Below, piece after piece: positions 24,232-31,475 of a stretch of DNA of 54,958 nt. The position numbers were made by a program, and so were the translations under genes. The stretch's first letter is position 1, and each line of letters starts with the position of its first letter. The notes beneath the pieces are model-generated. The model ran no database searches and was not told the DNA's origin. It saw only the letters and a program-made list of their open reading frames with translations. Source of the DNA: an uncultured Lysobacteraceae bacterium (GTDB lineage: Bacteria > Pseudomonadota > Gammaproteobacteria > Xanthomonadales > Xanthomonadaceae); contig CALCNV010000070.1 in the NCBI GenBank assembly GCA_937897645.1, forward strand, positions 1 to 54,958. Reading direction: 5' to 3'.

Positions 24232-24603
24232 TCAACGTGCCGTCGTGCCGGCTTGGCGGAGGCGCCGCAATTGCTCGCCGAACCAGGCAGCCGCATCCAG
24301 TTCTTTGCCTGCACACCTGACCCGGTAGGCACGGCCACTGAGGCTGTTCTTGCTGGCGGCGCGCTCGATGAACTGTTCGCTGGTATCCACCATGTCTTTC
24401 TTCAAAAGATAGTCGTATTTGCGCTGCAGGTGCGCGCGGGCTTGCGTCGCATCATGCCAGTCGCCATTGCGCTGGAACTGGCAACCGGATTTGCCCAGCG
24501 CTTCCATCAAGCCGGCAATCTCCGCCTTGGCTTTTGGACTGGGAGCAGCCAAAGCTACTCCTGAAATAGCGAGCAACAGAATCAAGCCATACAAGGTCTT
24601 CAT
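24232..24603 (-). CDS. DUF5329-like secreted protein
   Basis: 123 aa with a Sec signal peptide (MKTLYGLILLLAISGVALAA). The mature part has GCQFQRNGDWHDATQARAHL and two cysteines (the GCQF one and RVRCAG), which fits the DUF5329 pattern. Function unknown. Start taken at 24603; an ATG two codons earlier is equally possible. It lies downstream of the PHA synthase genes on the same strand, separated by a half-copy of the GTAGGAGCGAC repeat. Confidence 0.72.
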   Translation of the reverse strand: MKTLYGLILLLAISGVALAAPSPKAKAEIAGLMEALGKSGCQFQRNGDWHDATQARAHLQRKYDYLLKKDMVDTSEQFIERAASKNSLSGRAYRVRCAGKELDAAAWFGEQLRRLRQAGTTAR

Positions 24604-24632
24604 ATCCATTCCACTGACCACGCCAGCGATGG

Positions 24633-24656
24633 TTTCGCGACTCACGTCGCTCCTAC
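24633..24656. repeat. GTAGGAGCGACGTGAGTCGCGA half element (reverse orientation)
   Basis: TCGCGACTCACGTCGCTCCTAC is one arm of the GTAGGAGCGAC family, between phaC and the DUF5329 gene. The mirrored arm is absent. Confidence 0.85.
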
Positions 24657-24679
24657 GCAAACCGATCCCGGGAAACCAA

Positions 24680-25750
24680 TTACCGGGAACGCTTGGCCAA
24701 CCATTCATGGATCGCCGTGGGTACTTCGCGTTGCGCGCGGCTGGAGACATAGATGCCGATGTGCCCGCCCTTGAAGCTCAGCTCGGTGTAGTCGCGGGTG
24801 CCTGCGAGTTTCTGCAGCGCGCGTGATGCGTCCGGCGGCACCAGGTGGTCCTGCTCGGCGAAGATGTTGAGGATGGGCATGTCGACGAAGCCCAGGTCGA
24901 CCGCTTCGCCATCGATTTCGATGCCGCCGTTGACGAAGCCGTTGCCCTGGTAGAACTGCTTCATGAACTGGCGGAACGCTTCGCCCGCCAAGTCGGGCGA
25001 ATCGAAAATCCACTTCTCCATGCGCAGGAAATCCTCGATCGCGTGCTTGTCATCGAGGATGTCGATCAGGCCCACGTATTTCTGCAAGTGCAACCGGAAC
25101 GGCTTCAACATCAGGTAACTCGAGTTCATCAGGTCCGCGGGCACGTTGCCCAGCGTATCGACGAACAGATCCACGTCGATCTCTTGTGCCCAGTTGGACA
25201 GCATGTTGTCCGGGGTGTGGAAATCCACCGGTGTGACCATGGTGATGAGGTTCTTGACCTTCTCCGGATGCAGCGAGGCATAGCACAGCGAGAACGCGCC
25301 GCCTTGGCAGATGCCGAGCAGGTTCACCGCATTCAGACCGAAACGCTCACGCAGATGGTCGATGGCACCGTCGATGAAACGGTTGATGTAGTCGTCCAGC
25401 ATCAGGAAGCGATCGGAGCGGTCGGGATAGCCCCAATCCAGGATGTACACGTCTTCGCCGCGCGCGAGCAGGCCCTTGACCAGTGAACGGTCCGACTGCA
25501 AGTCCACCATGTACGGCCGGTTGACCAGTGCGTAGGCGATCAGCAACGGTACGCGCGCGGTCGGCGCGTACTCACCGACGAAGCGGTACAACACCACCTT
25601 GCCGTCGCGCCAGACTTCTTCCTTGCGGGTCGCACCGTAGTGCACGTCGTCCACGTCCGGCAAGGTCTGCAGTCCGGCAGCCAACTTCTGCTGCATCGTG
25701 ATGGCTTCCTGTGCCAACGCCTGCGGGGAAATATTGAGGGGTCCGTTCAT
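24680..25750 (-). CDS. phaC: Class III poly(3-hydroxyalkanoate) synthase subunit PhaC
   Basis: 356 aa, the short class III form. The lipase-like box GICQGG carries nucleophile C148; D301 (AEQDHLVPP) and H330 (GGHIGIY) complete the triad. It polymerises (R)-3-hydroxyacyl-CoA, mainly 3-hydroxybutyryl-CoA, on PHA granules and needs PhaE. Its ATG overlaps the phaE stop by 4 bp (ATGA), so the two are translationally coupled. No phaA, phaB or depolymerase is adjacent, but an extracytoplasmic 3HB-oligomer hydrolase lies 2.4 kb away. Confidence 0.95.
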   Translation of the reverse strand: MNGPLNISPQALAQEAITMQQKLAAGLQTLPDVDDVHYGATRKEEVWRDGKVVLYRFVGEYAPTARVPLLIAYALVNRPYMVDLQSDRSLVKGLLARGEDVYILDWGYPDRSDRFLMLDDYINRFIDGAIDHLRERFGLNAVNLLGICQGGAFSLCYASLHPEKVKNLITMVTPVDFHTPDNMLSNWAQEIDVDLFVDTLGNVPADLMNSSYLMLKPFRLHLQKYVGLIDILDDKHAIEDFLRMEKWIFDSPDLAGEAFRQFMKQFYQGNGFVNGGIEIDGEAVDLGFVDMPILNIFAEQDHLVPPDASRALQKLAGTRDYTELSFKGGHIGIYVSSRAQREVPTAIHEWLAKRSR

Positions 25751-27216
25751 TTACGCGCTCCTTTCTTGCCGCCCTTCTGCCTTGACGCCTCTGGCGCCAC
25801 GGGAGTGTTGCCAGCCGCATACCGCGCCACCCAATCCTTCATCGACACCACCTTGGCGGAGGGCGACGGTGGCGTGGCCGCCTTTGCAATGGCCTTGGCC
25901 GCGGGCTTGCTCGCGGTCTTGGCTGACGGCTTGCGAACTACCGGCTTGGCAGACTTCTTTGCGATCCCGGGAGCGGCTTTCTTGACCGCAGGCTTGGCCT
26001 TTGCGGTCTTGGCTGGAACGGGTTTGGCTGGAGCGGGTTTGGCGGTCGTCGGCTTCTTCTTCACGGGTGCGGCTTTTACCGGCGCACGCTTGGACGCCAG
26101 CTTGCTGCTGGCTGCCCGCTTGGGTGCAGACTTCACGGTGACCGATGGCTTGCGTGCGGGCTTGCGTGCGACGGGCTTGCGCGTCTTCGCGGCCTTGCGG
26201 GGTTTACGCGCGGTTGGCGCTTTCGCCGCTTCCACTACAGATTCGGCAGGCATCGCGGGTTCGGCGGCTTTCCGCACCGGCTGCGACACAGGACGCGGCT
26301 GGCGCGACGCAGCACCCGCGCGGCGCAATGCCCGCTCCAGGTCTGCGATCTTGCGATGCGCCGAATCAATTTCGGTGCGCGTGGGCATGCCCAGCAGACC
26401 GGTCATGTGCTCGACCTCCAACTGGATGGCCGCACGCAGGCGCATCTGCGCATTGGTCAGCGCGCCAGTCGCGTGGCGGAATTCTTCCGACAACGCGGCC
26501 TGCGCATAGGCTTCTTCCGCCGCATCGATCCACAGGTCGAACAGCGCGCGTGCGCTTGCGATCTGGCGTCCCGGCTCTTCGTGTGAGGCCAGCTTGCCCT
26601 CGAACACCTCGAAGGCCTGCTGCATGCAACGGGCCATCAGCTGGTTGTGTTCACTGTTGCAACGCTGGTATTCCTGCAGCGCCAGTTGCAATGCCTGCCA
26701 ACGTTCCTGGTGCTCACGGTACTGGCCGAAGGCCGGCATCTGCTGCCAGCGCTGGCCCTGTTGCTGCAAGCCTTCCAGCCAAGGCTGCACCTGTTCCAGC
26801 CACTCTTCCATGCCATGCGCGCCCGGGCCACGCATGTGCTTGAACATGTCCACGAAAGGATTGCTGGCTGATCCGCCCAGCGCATTGGCACCAATCGCAT
26901 CGCGCCACGCCTGGCTGACATCGGCCGGGCTGCTGTCCTGGCCAGCGAACTGCGCCGCTACCTGCTGCATCTGCCCGTACCAGTCACGCGCCTGCTGGTT
27001 GAAGCGGCTCACGGCGTCGTTGGCCTGGCTTGGCCCGCCCGGCAACAACTGCGACCACCAGTCGACTGCCTGCTGCCAGTGCGAACGCGGCTGCGGAATG
27101 ACCCCTGCGCTCACGCCGGCCTGGCGCATGGCCTCGCCCCATGCGCTCCAGTATTGCCGGGACAATCCCTCGAAATCGCCCGTACCGCCACCAAAGCCTG
27201 GATTGAACATGGTCAC
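25747..27216 (-). CDS. phaE: Class III PHA synthase subunit PhaE with histone-like C-terminal tail
   Basis: 489 aa, longer than the roughly 320-370 usual for PhaE. Residues 1-320 match PhaE in character (helical, Trp/Gln-rich, ending with the MTGLLGMPTRTEIDSAHRKI motif near residue 270). Residues of about 331-458 are almost wholly Lys/Arg/Ala/Pro with no acidic residue (KPRKAAKTRKPVARKPARKP and similar), like histone H1 or AlgP tails. A short ordered end follows (MKDWVARYAAG, M459). It partners PhaC on the granule. The tail could bind DNA or the polymer surface; that is inference. Confidence 0.9.
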   Translation of the reverse strand: MTMFNPGFGGGTGDFEGLSRQYWSAWGEAMRQAGVSAGVIPQPRSHWQQAVDWWSQLLPGGPSQANDAVSRFNQQARDWYGQMQQVAAQFAGQDSSPADVSQAWRDAIGANALGGSASNPFVDMFKHMRGPGAHGMEEWLEQVQPWLEGLQQQGQRWQQMPAFGQYREHQERWQALQLALQEYQRCNSEHNQLMARCMQQAFEVFEGKLASHEEPGRQIASARALFDLWIDAAEEAYAQAALSEEFRHATGALTNAQMRLRAAIQLEVEHMTGLLGMPTRTEIDSAHRKIADLERALRRAGAASRQPRPVSQPVRKAAEPAMPAESVVEAAKAPTARKPRKAAKTRKPVARKPARKPSVTVKSAPKRAASSKLASKRAPVKAAPVKKKPTTAKPAPAKPVPAKTAKAKPAVKKAAPGIAKKSAKPVVRKPSAKTASKPAAKAIAKAATPPSPSAKVVSMKDWVARYAAGNTPVAPEASRQKGGKKGARK

Positions 27217-27306
27217 CCTCCCTTGCTGATGCGCCGATCATAGCAATCGCAGGTTGCCTGCTCCTATCAGGCAATGCCCGTCAGGCAACGGGTGCATGCC
27301 ACTGGC

Positions 27307-27921
27307 TCAAGGCTTGGGGATGCGCAGGGTCTTGCTGATCATCAGCGAGCCCGACAGCGCGAACATCAGCACCAAGGGGTGCAACAGCCATGGCCCCAGC
27401 TTGACCGAGCCAAACCACAACGATTCACCAATATTGCCCGTGCTGGCCGCGACCGCCAATACGACGACCAGCGCCAGGCTGGTGGGAATGGGCGTGCCTT
27501 CGAAATACTTGACCTTGTCGTCTTCGCCCGACAGTTGCTCGGCGGTGACGTTGTAACGGGCCAGGCGGCTGACGCCGCAGCAGACGAAGTAGCTGAGGAT
27601 CAACCAGTCCCAACCACCCTGCATGCCGCAGGCATAGGCCAGCGCCGCCGGTGCCACGCCGAAGGAAATCACGTCGGCCAGCGAGTCCAGTTCACGGCCC
27701 AACGTGGATGAGGACTTGCGCCAGCGCGCGATGCGGCCATCCAAGGCATCGAAGATGAAGGCCAACGGGATCAACGCCATGCCGATCAACAGGTCGCGCA
27801 CGTTGCCTTCGTGAAGGAAGCGCATGGCCGCGAAGATCGCACCGGTGCCGCAGAACGCATTGGCCAGGGTGAACCAGTCGGCCAGGTGGAATTCGCGCAG
27901 CATGGAGAAATGGCGTGGCAT
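27307..27921 (-). CDS. pssA: CDP-diacylglycerol--serine O-phosphatidyltransferase
   Basis: 204 aa, membrane-embedded. The CDP-alcohol phosphatidyltransferase motif is complete: D58-x2-D61-G62-x2-A65-R66-x8-G75-x3-D79-x3-D83. Together with the FHLADWFTLANAFCGTGAI start it fits the Bacillus-type phosphatidylserine synthase. It makes phosphatidylserine for phosphatidylethanolamine synthesis. The start at 27921 is used; ATG 27903 is possible. It lies 90 bp upstream of phaE on the same strand. Confidence 0.87.
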   Translation of the reverse strand: MPRHFSMLREFHLADWFTLANAFCGTGAIFAAMRFLHEGNVRDLLIGMALIPLAFIFDALDGRIARWRKSSSTLGRELDSLADVISFGVAPAALAYACGMQGGWDWLILSYFVCCGVSRLARYNVTAEQLSGEDDKVKYFEGTPIPTSLALVVVLAVAASTGNIGESLWFGSVKLGPWLLHPLVLMFALSGSLMISKTLRIPKP

Positions 27922-28009
27922 GTCGATTCCGGTGCGTTGCGGGACCGACAGACTGCCAGCATGGGCGTGAAGGCCGCAAGCCGGAATATTGGGGAAAGGC
28001 TGGGGCTAC

Positions 28010-28075
28010 TGTGGGAGGGGCTTCAGCCCCGACGCTCTATTTCCTGCAAGCGTCGGGGCTGAAGCCCCACCCACA
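28010..28075. repeat. TGTGGGAGGGGCTTCAGCCCC palindromic repeat (copy 2)
   Basis: A complete copy: TGTGGGAGGGGCTTCAGCCC, continuing into CCGACGC, is mirrored by GCGTCGGGGCTGAAGCCCCACCCACA, between the 3HB-oligomer hydrolase and pssA. Confidence 0.92.
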
Positions 28076-28105
28076 ACGGCATTCCCATGTGACTGAAACG
28101 GTTTC

Positions 28106-29959
28106 CTAGCGCGGCGCAGGAATCGCAAGTTGCTTCAATTCGACCGCACCCGCGCCACGCAGCACGGGCGTGATCACCGCATCGCCCGGCAGCTTGCCCT
28201 TGCCATCCAGCTTGGCCGACACCTGGTCCAGCGCGGCATATATGTACGGCAGCATGGGCACGTAGCGTGCCCCATACGCTGGCAATGCCAGGAAGCCGTC
28301 GAAATGCTGGGCGTGTTTCACCTGCCAGTAGCTGACGTCACGATCTGCGGCTTGCGAGGCGACGACATACGGTGCGCTGGTGAAAGCCGGTGGCACCAGC
28401 CCGTCATCCAGGCCGTGGATCACCACTACGGGCAAACCCTTGCGCGGCAGCGCAGCCTCGGTCTTCGCCAGCCCCTGCCGGAAATCACTGTCACCACGCT
28501 GGTCCAGCAGGTTGCGCAGGCACTGCAGGCCCGGCAGCGTGTAATCCGGTGCGGCCATCAGCGCATCGACGATGCCGACGCCCACGCCTGGCGGAATACC
28601 GCTGCCGTCGGCAAACCAGGCCGCGCGTTCCGCGGCGGTGGCTTCACGCGACGAAAAATCCGGGTTCTGTGCCGCGAACGAATACCCGCACGGGTGCGCG
28701 CCGAGCCCCGCCCGCGAATACGCCGAGGCGTAGGTCACCGCAACCGCGCGCCACAGATCGAAACCCACGCTGAGTGCGCCTGCGGTCAAGGCCTCGTCGG
28801 TCCAGCCATTGGCACGCAACTGGTCGTAGGCGGATTTGGCCTGCGCCTTGGTATCTTCGCCTGTGACCAGTTTCGCGGACTTCAACGTGGCGCAGCGTCC
28901 GGCCCACAGCGGCTCGACCTGCGCACGCAGCGGCGGCTGCGGCAAGGATTCCGCAGGCAGGTGCAGCAATGCGCACGGCATCAACAGCGCCGCTTCGGTG
29001 GCCACGTCGTAGAGCGTGCGGCTGCCGGGGCCTTGCAGGTAGACGTTGGGCTCGCCAGCGACGACTGCATCCAGCCACTCGCCGTCCAGCTCCGCTGCAC
29101 GCAGCACGGCACCGCCACCATTGGAAATACCCACGGCGATCACGCGCGTGTTGTCGAAGGTGAAGGACTTGGCCTGCGGGTAGGCGCGATTGAGCGCGGA
29201 CAGCGCGAACTCCGCCGCCTGTCGCACATGCTGGCCCCAGTCGGCTTCGGGGTTGTCGCCCGAATGCGCATGCTTGAACGCCACGCCCGACATGCCAACC
29301 GGCACCTCGGGCATGAAGGCGAGTTCCTCACCCAGTGCGCCGCGCGTACCGTCAAGGCGCACGCCGGTGTGCGTATCGATGTCGTAGTAATCCGTGCCCG
29401 CGCCCTTGTCCGTGTAAGCCACGGCACAGCCCTTCGGCAAACCCCAGGCTCCGGCCACGGCGATGGAACCGTAGATGCCACGCGAACCGGAAGACGCCGT
29501 CACCACCACGCAGCGCTTCTTCTGGTCGAAATCGTCCGGCACCTGCACCAGTACGCGGTGCGGCTGGCTGGCGCCGTCGACCTTGGCGAACGCGGTGTAT
29601 TCGCGACCCGGCACGTTGGCCACGCTGCCGTACGCCTGGCCGTAGCCGCCAGTCAACGACAGGTCGGCGATGCCGCGCCAGTTGTTCCAGAACGCACGCC
29701 GACGCAGCTCTTCCGCGGTCGGGTTGGCGGCGTCGGCGAACGCCGGTGGCGCCATCGCGCGCAGTCCGTCGAGTCCCAGCCCGGCCGTGAGCAAGTCATC
29801 GCTGCCGCGATGGGCGGTCTCGCGCTGTGGTTCGATCATCGCGCCCTCCTTCGACACGCTGCGGTTGGCTGATGTGAGGCTGGATGAGGTACTGCATGCA
29901 GCTGGTAGCAGGCAGGCCAGCAGGACGGTGATGAGGCGCAGGGACGGAGTCTTGTTCAT
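28106..29959 (-). CDS. D-(-)-3-hydroxybutyrate oligomer hydrolase (lipoprotein)
   Basis: 617 aa. A lipoprotein signal with lipobox PAAC (about residue 22) places it outside the cytoplasmic membrane. Conserved stretches of the 3HB-oligomer hydrolase family are recognisable: DDLLTAGLGLDGL, SGSRGIYGSIAVAGAWGL, FKHAHSGDNPEADWG and the nucleophile box VGISNGGG (S279). The C-terminal VIHGLDDGLVPP and KHAQHFDGFL supply the likely Asp and His. It cleaves 3-hydroxybutyrate oligomers to monomer. A -10-like TAGCGT box lies 7 bp before the ATG, and there is no ribosome site, so its message may be leaderless. Confidence 0.92.
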   Translation of the reverse strand: MNKTPSLRLITVLLACLLPAACSTSSSLTSANRSVSKEGAMIEPQRETAHRGSDDLLTAGLGLDGLRAMAPPAFADAANPTAEELRRRAFWNNWRGIADLSLTGGYGQAYGSVANVPGREYTAFAKVDGASQPHRVLVQVPDDFDQKKRCVVVTASSGSRGIYGSIAVAGAWGLPKGCAVAYTDKGAGTDYYDIDTHTGVRLDGTRGALGEELAFMPEVPVGMSGVAFKHAHSGDNPEADWGQHVRQAAEFALSALNRAYPQAKSFTFDNTRVIAVGISNGGGAVLRAAELDGEWLDAVVAGEPNVYLQGPGSRTLYDVATEAALLMPCALLHLPAESLPQPPLRAQVEPLWAGRCATLKSAKLVTGEDTKAQAKSAYDQLRANGWTDEALTAGALSVGFDLWRAVAVTYASAYSRAGLGAHPCGYSFAAQNPDFSSREATAAERAAWFADGSGIPPGVGVGIVDALMAAPDYTLPGLQCLRNLLDQRGDSDFRQGLAKTEAALPRKGLPVVVIHGLDDGLVPPAFTSAPYVVASQAADRDVSYWQVKHAQHFDGFLALPAYGARYVPMLPYIYAALDQVSAKLDGKGKLPGDAVITPVLRGAGAVELKQLAIPAPR

Positions 29960-29965
29960 GCCTGC

Positions 29966-30037
29966 ACGCTACCCTGCCCCACCCGCCATGTCATCGTACT
30001 TTGGTACCACGCATCGTGGGCCGGATGCTGCTAGGGT
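29966..30037. promoter_or_regulatory. Divergent promoter region with GTAC palindrome (box 1)
   Basis: The palindrome CGTAC-TTTG-GTACC (29995-30008) is centred at 30001.5. On the plus strand TAGGGT (30032-30037) is centred 33 bp away, toward the response regulator. On the minus strand TAGCGT (29971-29966) is centred 33 bp away, toward the hydrolase. A GGGCCGG block (30018-30024) fills the -35 region on the plus side. The layout matches an activator bound near position -43 of two divergent promoters. Box 2 at 37330-37341 has the same architecture. Confidence 0.65.
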
Positions 30038-30082
30038 TCCCTACCCCACCCGCAACCGGGCCACGGAACTGGATTTTCCTGC

Positions 30083-30754
30083 ATGCCCAAGCTGTTGATC
30101 GCCGACGACCATCCCCTGTTCCGCGCCGCACTGCGCGGCGCGGCCGCCGATGCCGTGGCGGATCTCTCGGTGCTGGAAGCCGAATCACTGGACGGTGTAC
30201 TTGATGCGCTGGAAACGCACGCGGACATCGACCTGGTATTGCTCGACCTGCACATGCCGGGCAACCATGGCCTGGCCGGACTGGCGGCGATACGCGCGCA
30301 GTACCCGGAAGTGGCCGTGGTCGTGGTCTCCGCCAATGACGACCCGCGCGTGGTGCGCCGCGCACTGGACCACGGGGCTGCGGGCTATCTGCCCAAAAGT
30401 TCCGGGCTGGACGAACTGCGCGAAGCGATCCGCAGCGTGCTGGCCTGCGAGCAGTGGCTGCCTTCGTCGCTGCGCGCTTCGGTGGCGCGTTCGCAATCGT
30501 CGCAACACGACCGTGAACTGGCCGCGCGCCTGGCCAGCCTGTCGCCACAGCAGTTCCGCGTTTTGACCCTGGTCGCCGAAGGCCTGTTGAACAAGCAGAT
30601 CGCTGACCGCCTGGACGTGCAGGAACGCACGGTGAAAGCACACCTGACCGCCATCTTCGAACGCATGGACGTGCGCAACCGCACCCAGGCCGGCGTCATC
30701 CTGCGCGAACTGGAATTGAGCGACCCTGCGCGACAGATGGAAACCCAGGACTGA
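30083..30754 (+). CDS. LuxR/FixJ-family response regulator (CrbR/ErdR-like)
   Basis: 223 aa. The receiver domain has D8/D9, phosphorylation site D55 (LLDLHMPG), S83 and K105. A LuxR-type helix-turn-helix follows (LSPQQFRVLTLVAEGLLNKQ through ERTVKAHLTAIFERM). The output domain should bind a short palindrome; such a palindrome lies in its own promoter. Similar regulators pair with SLC5-fused hybrid kinases that control acetate and short-chain acid metabolism. Such a kinase lies 0.7 kb downstream on the other strand. Pairing is inferred. Confidence 0.85.
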   Translation: MPKLLIADDHPLFRAALRGAAADAVADLSVLEAESLDGVLDALETHADIDLVLLDLHMPGNHGLAGLAAIRAQYPEVAVVVVSANDDPRVVRRALDHGAAGYLPKSSGLDELREAIRSVLACEQWLPSSLRASVARSQSSQHDRELAARLASLSPQQFRVLTLVAEGLLNKQIADRLDVQERTVKAHLTAIFERMDVRNRTQAGVILRELELSDPARQMETQD

Positions 30755-30766
30755 GCCAGGCCTGCG

Positions 30767-31255
30767 CTACACCCTGGAAAAATTCCACGACACCATGCTG
30801 CCATCCCGATACGGCATGACCCCATGGAAACTGCGCGGGTCATCGTCGAACACCAGCGGCAGGAAATGACGGTCGCCGTCCCACAGCGGCAATTGCAGGA
30901 TGTCCGCCACTGGCACCCACTCCAGCGTGCCCTCGGGATTGCTGCCGAAAGGCGTGCCCGAATACTCCGTCACCACGAACACGAAACCCAGCCAGTCCTC
31001 ACCCTGCTTGCCGAAGCCGGGCCAGCTGATGGTGCCGCGCAGGGACAGCGCTGTGCAGTCGATGCCGGCTTCCTCATGGATCTCGCGACGCATGCCAGCC
31101 ACCACGTCCTCGTCCGGCTCCAGTTTGCCACCCAGGCCGTTGTACTTGCCCAGGTGCTGGTCGTCCGCACGCGCATTGCGATGGATCAGCAACACCTGCG
31201 TGCGATCAGGTGACAGCACATAGCCGAGCGTGGCGACGATAGGGGTATAAGGCAT
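30767..31255 (-). CDS. Nudix hydrolase
   Basis: 162 aa from ATG 31255 (MPYTPIVATLGYVLS); five extra residues upstream are unlikely. The Nudix box is complete: GGKLEPDEDVVAGMRREIHEEAGI region with G, E and REhxEE positions in place. The KYNGLGGK lead-in resembles MutT/MTH1-type 8-oxo-dGTP diphosphatases, but the substrate is not fixed. It is convergent with the response regulator (12-bp gap). Confidence 0.88.
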   Translation of the reverse strand: MPYTPIVATLGYVLSPDRTQVLLIHRNARADDQHLGKYNGLGGKLEPDEDVVAGMRREIHEEAGIDCTALSLRGTISWPGFGKQGEDWLGFVFVVTEYSGTPFGSNPEGTLEWVPVADILQLPLWDGDRHFLPLVFDDDPRSFHGVMPYRDGSMVSWNFSRV

Positions 31256-31307
31256 GGACGATCGACCCAAGTGTAAGTCTGCCCATTCTAGTCGCCACGC
31301 GAGCGAT

Positions 31308-31466
31308 CGTAGGAGCGACGTGAGTCGCGACCGAATAAAAAAAAGGAAATTCTGGACGCAGATCAGAGCGGATAAAATTTGATAAAGCTTTTCTATTCCG
31401 CATTTATCCGCTCTGATCCGTGTCCAATGTTTTCTTATTCCGGTCGCGACTCACGTCGCTCCTACG
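31308..31466. repeat. Nested double palindrome (159 bp)
   Basis: The outer arms are the GTAGGAGCGACGTGAGTCGC family repeat (left 31308-31333, right 31441-31466), each followed inward by ATAA / TTAT. The inner arms, GGACGCAGATCAGAGCGGAT extended by AAA (31354-31376) and its near-perfect complement (31403-31425), belong to a different sequence. A central AT-rich loop of 26 nt has no coding signal. It separates the Nudix gene from the kinase gene. Confidence 0.88.
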
Positions 31467-31475
31467 AACACACCC

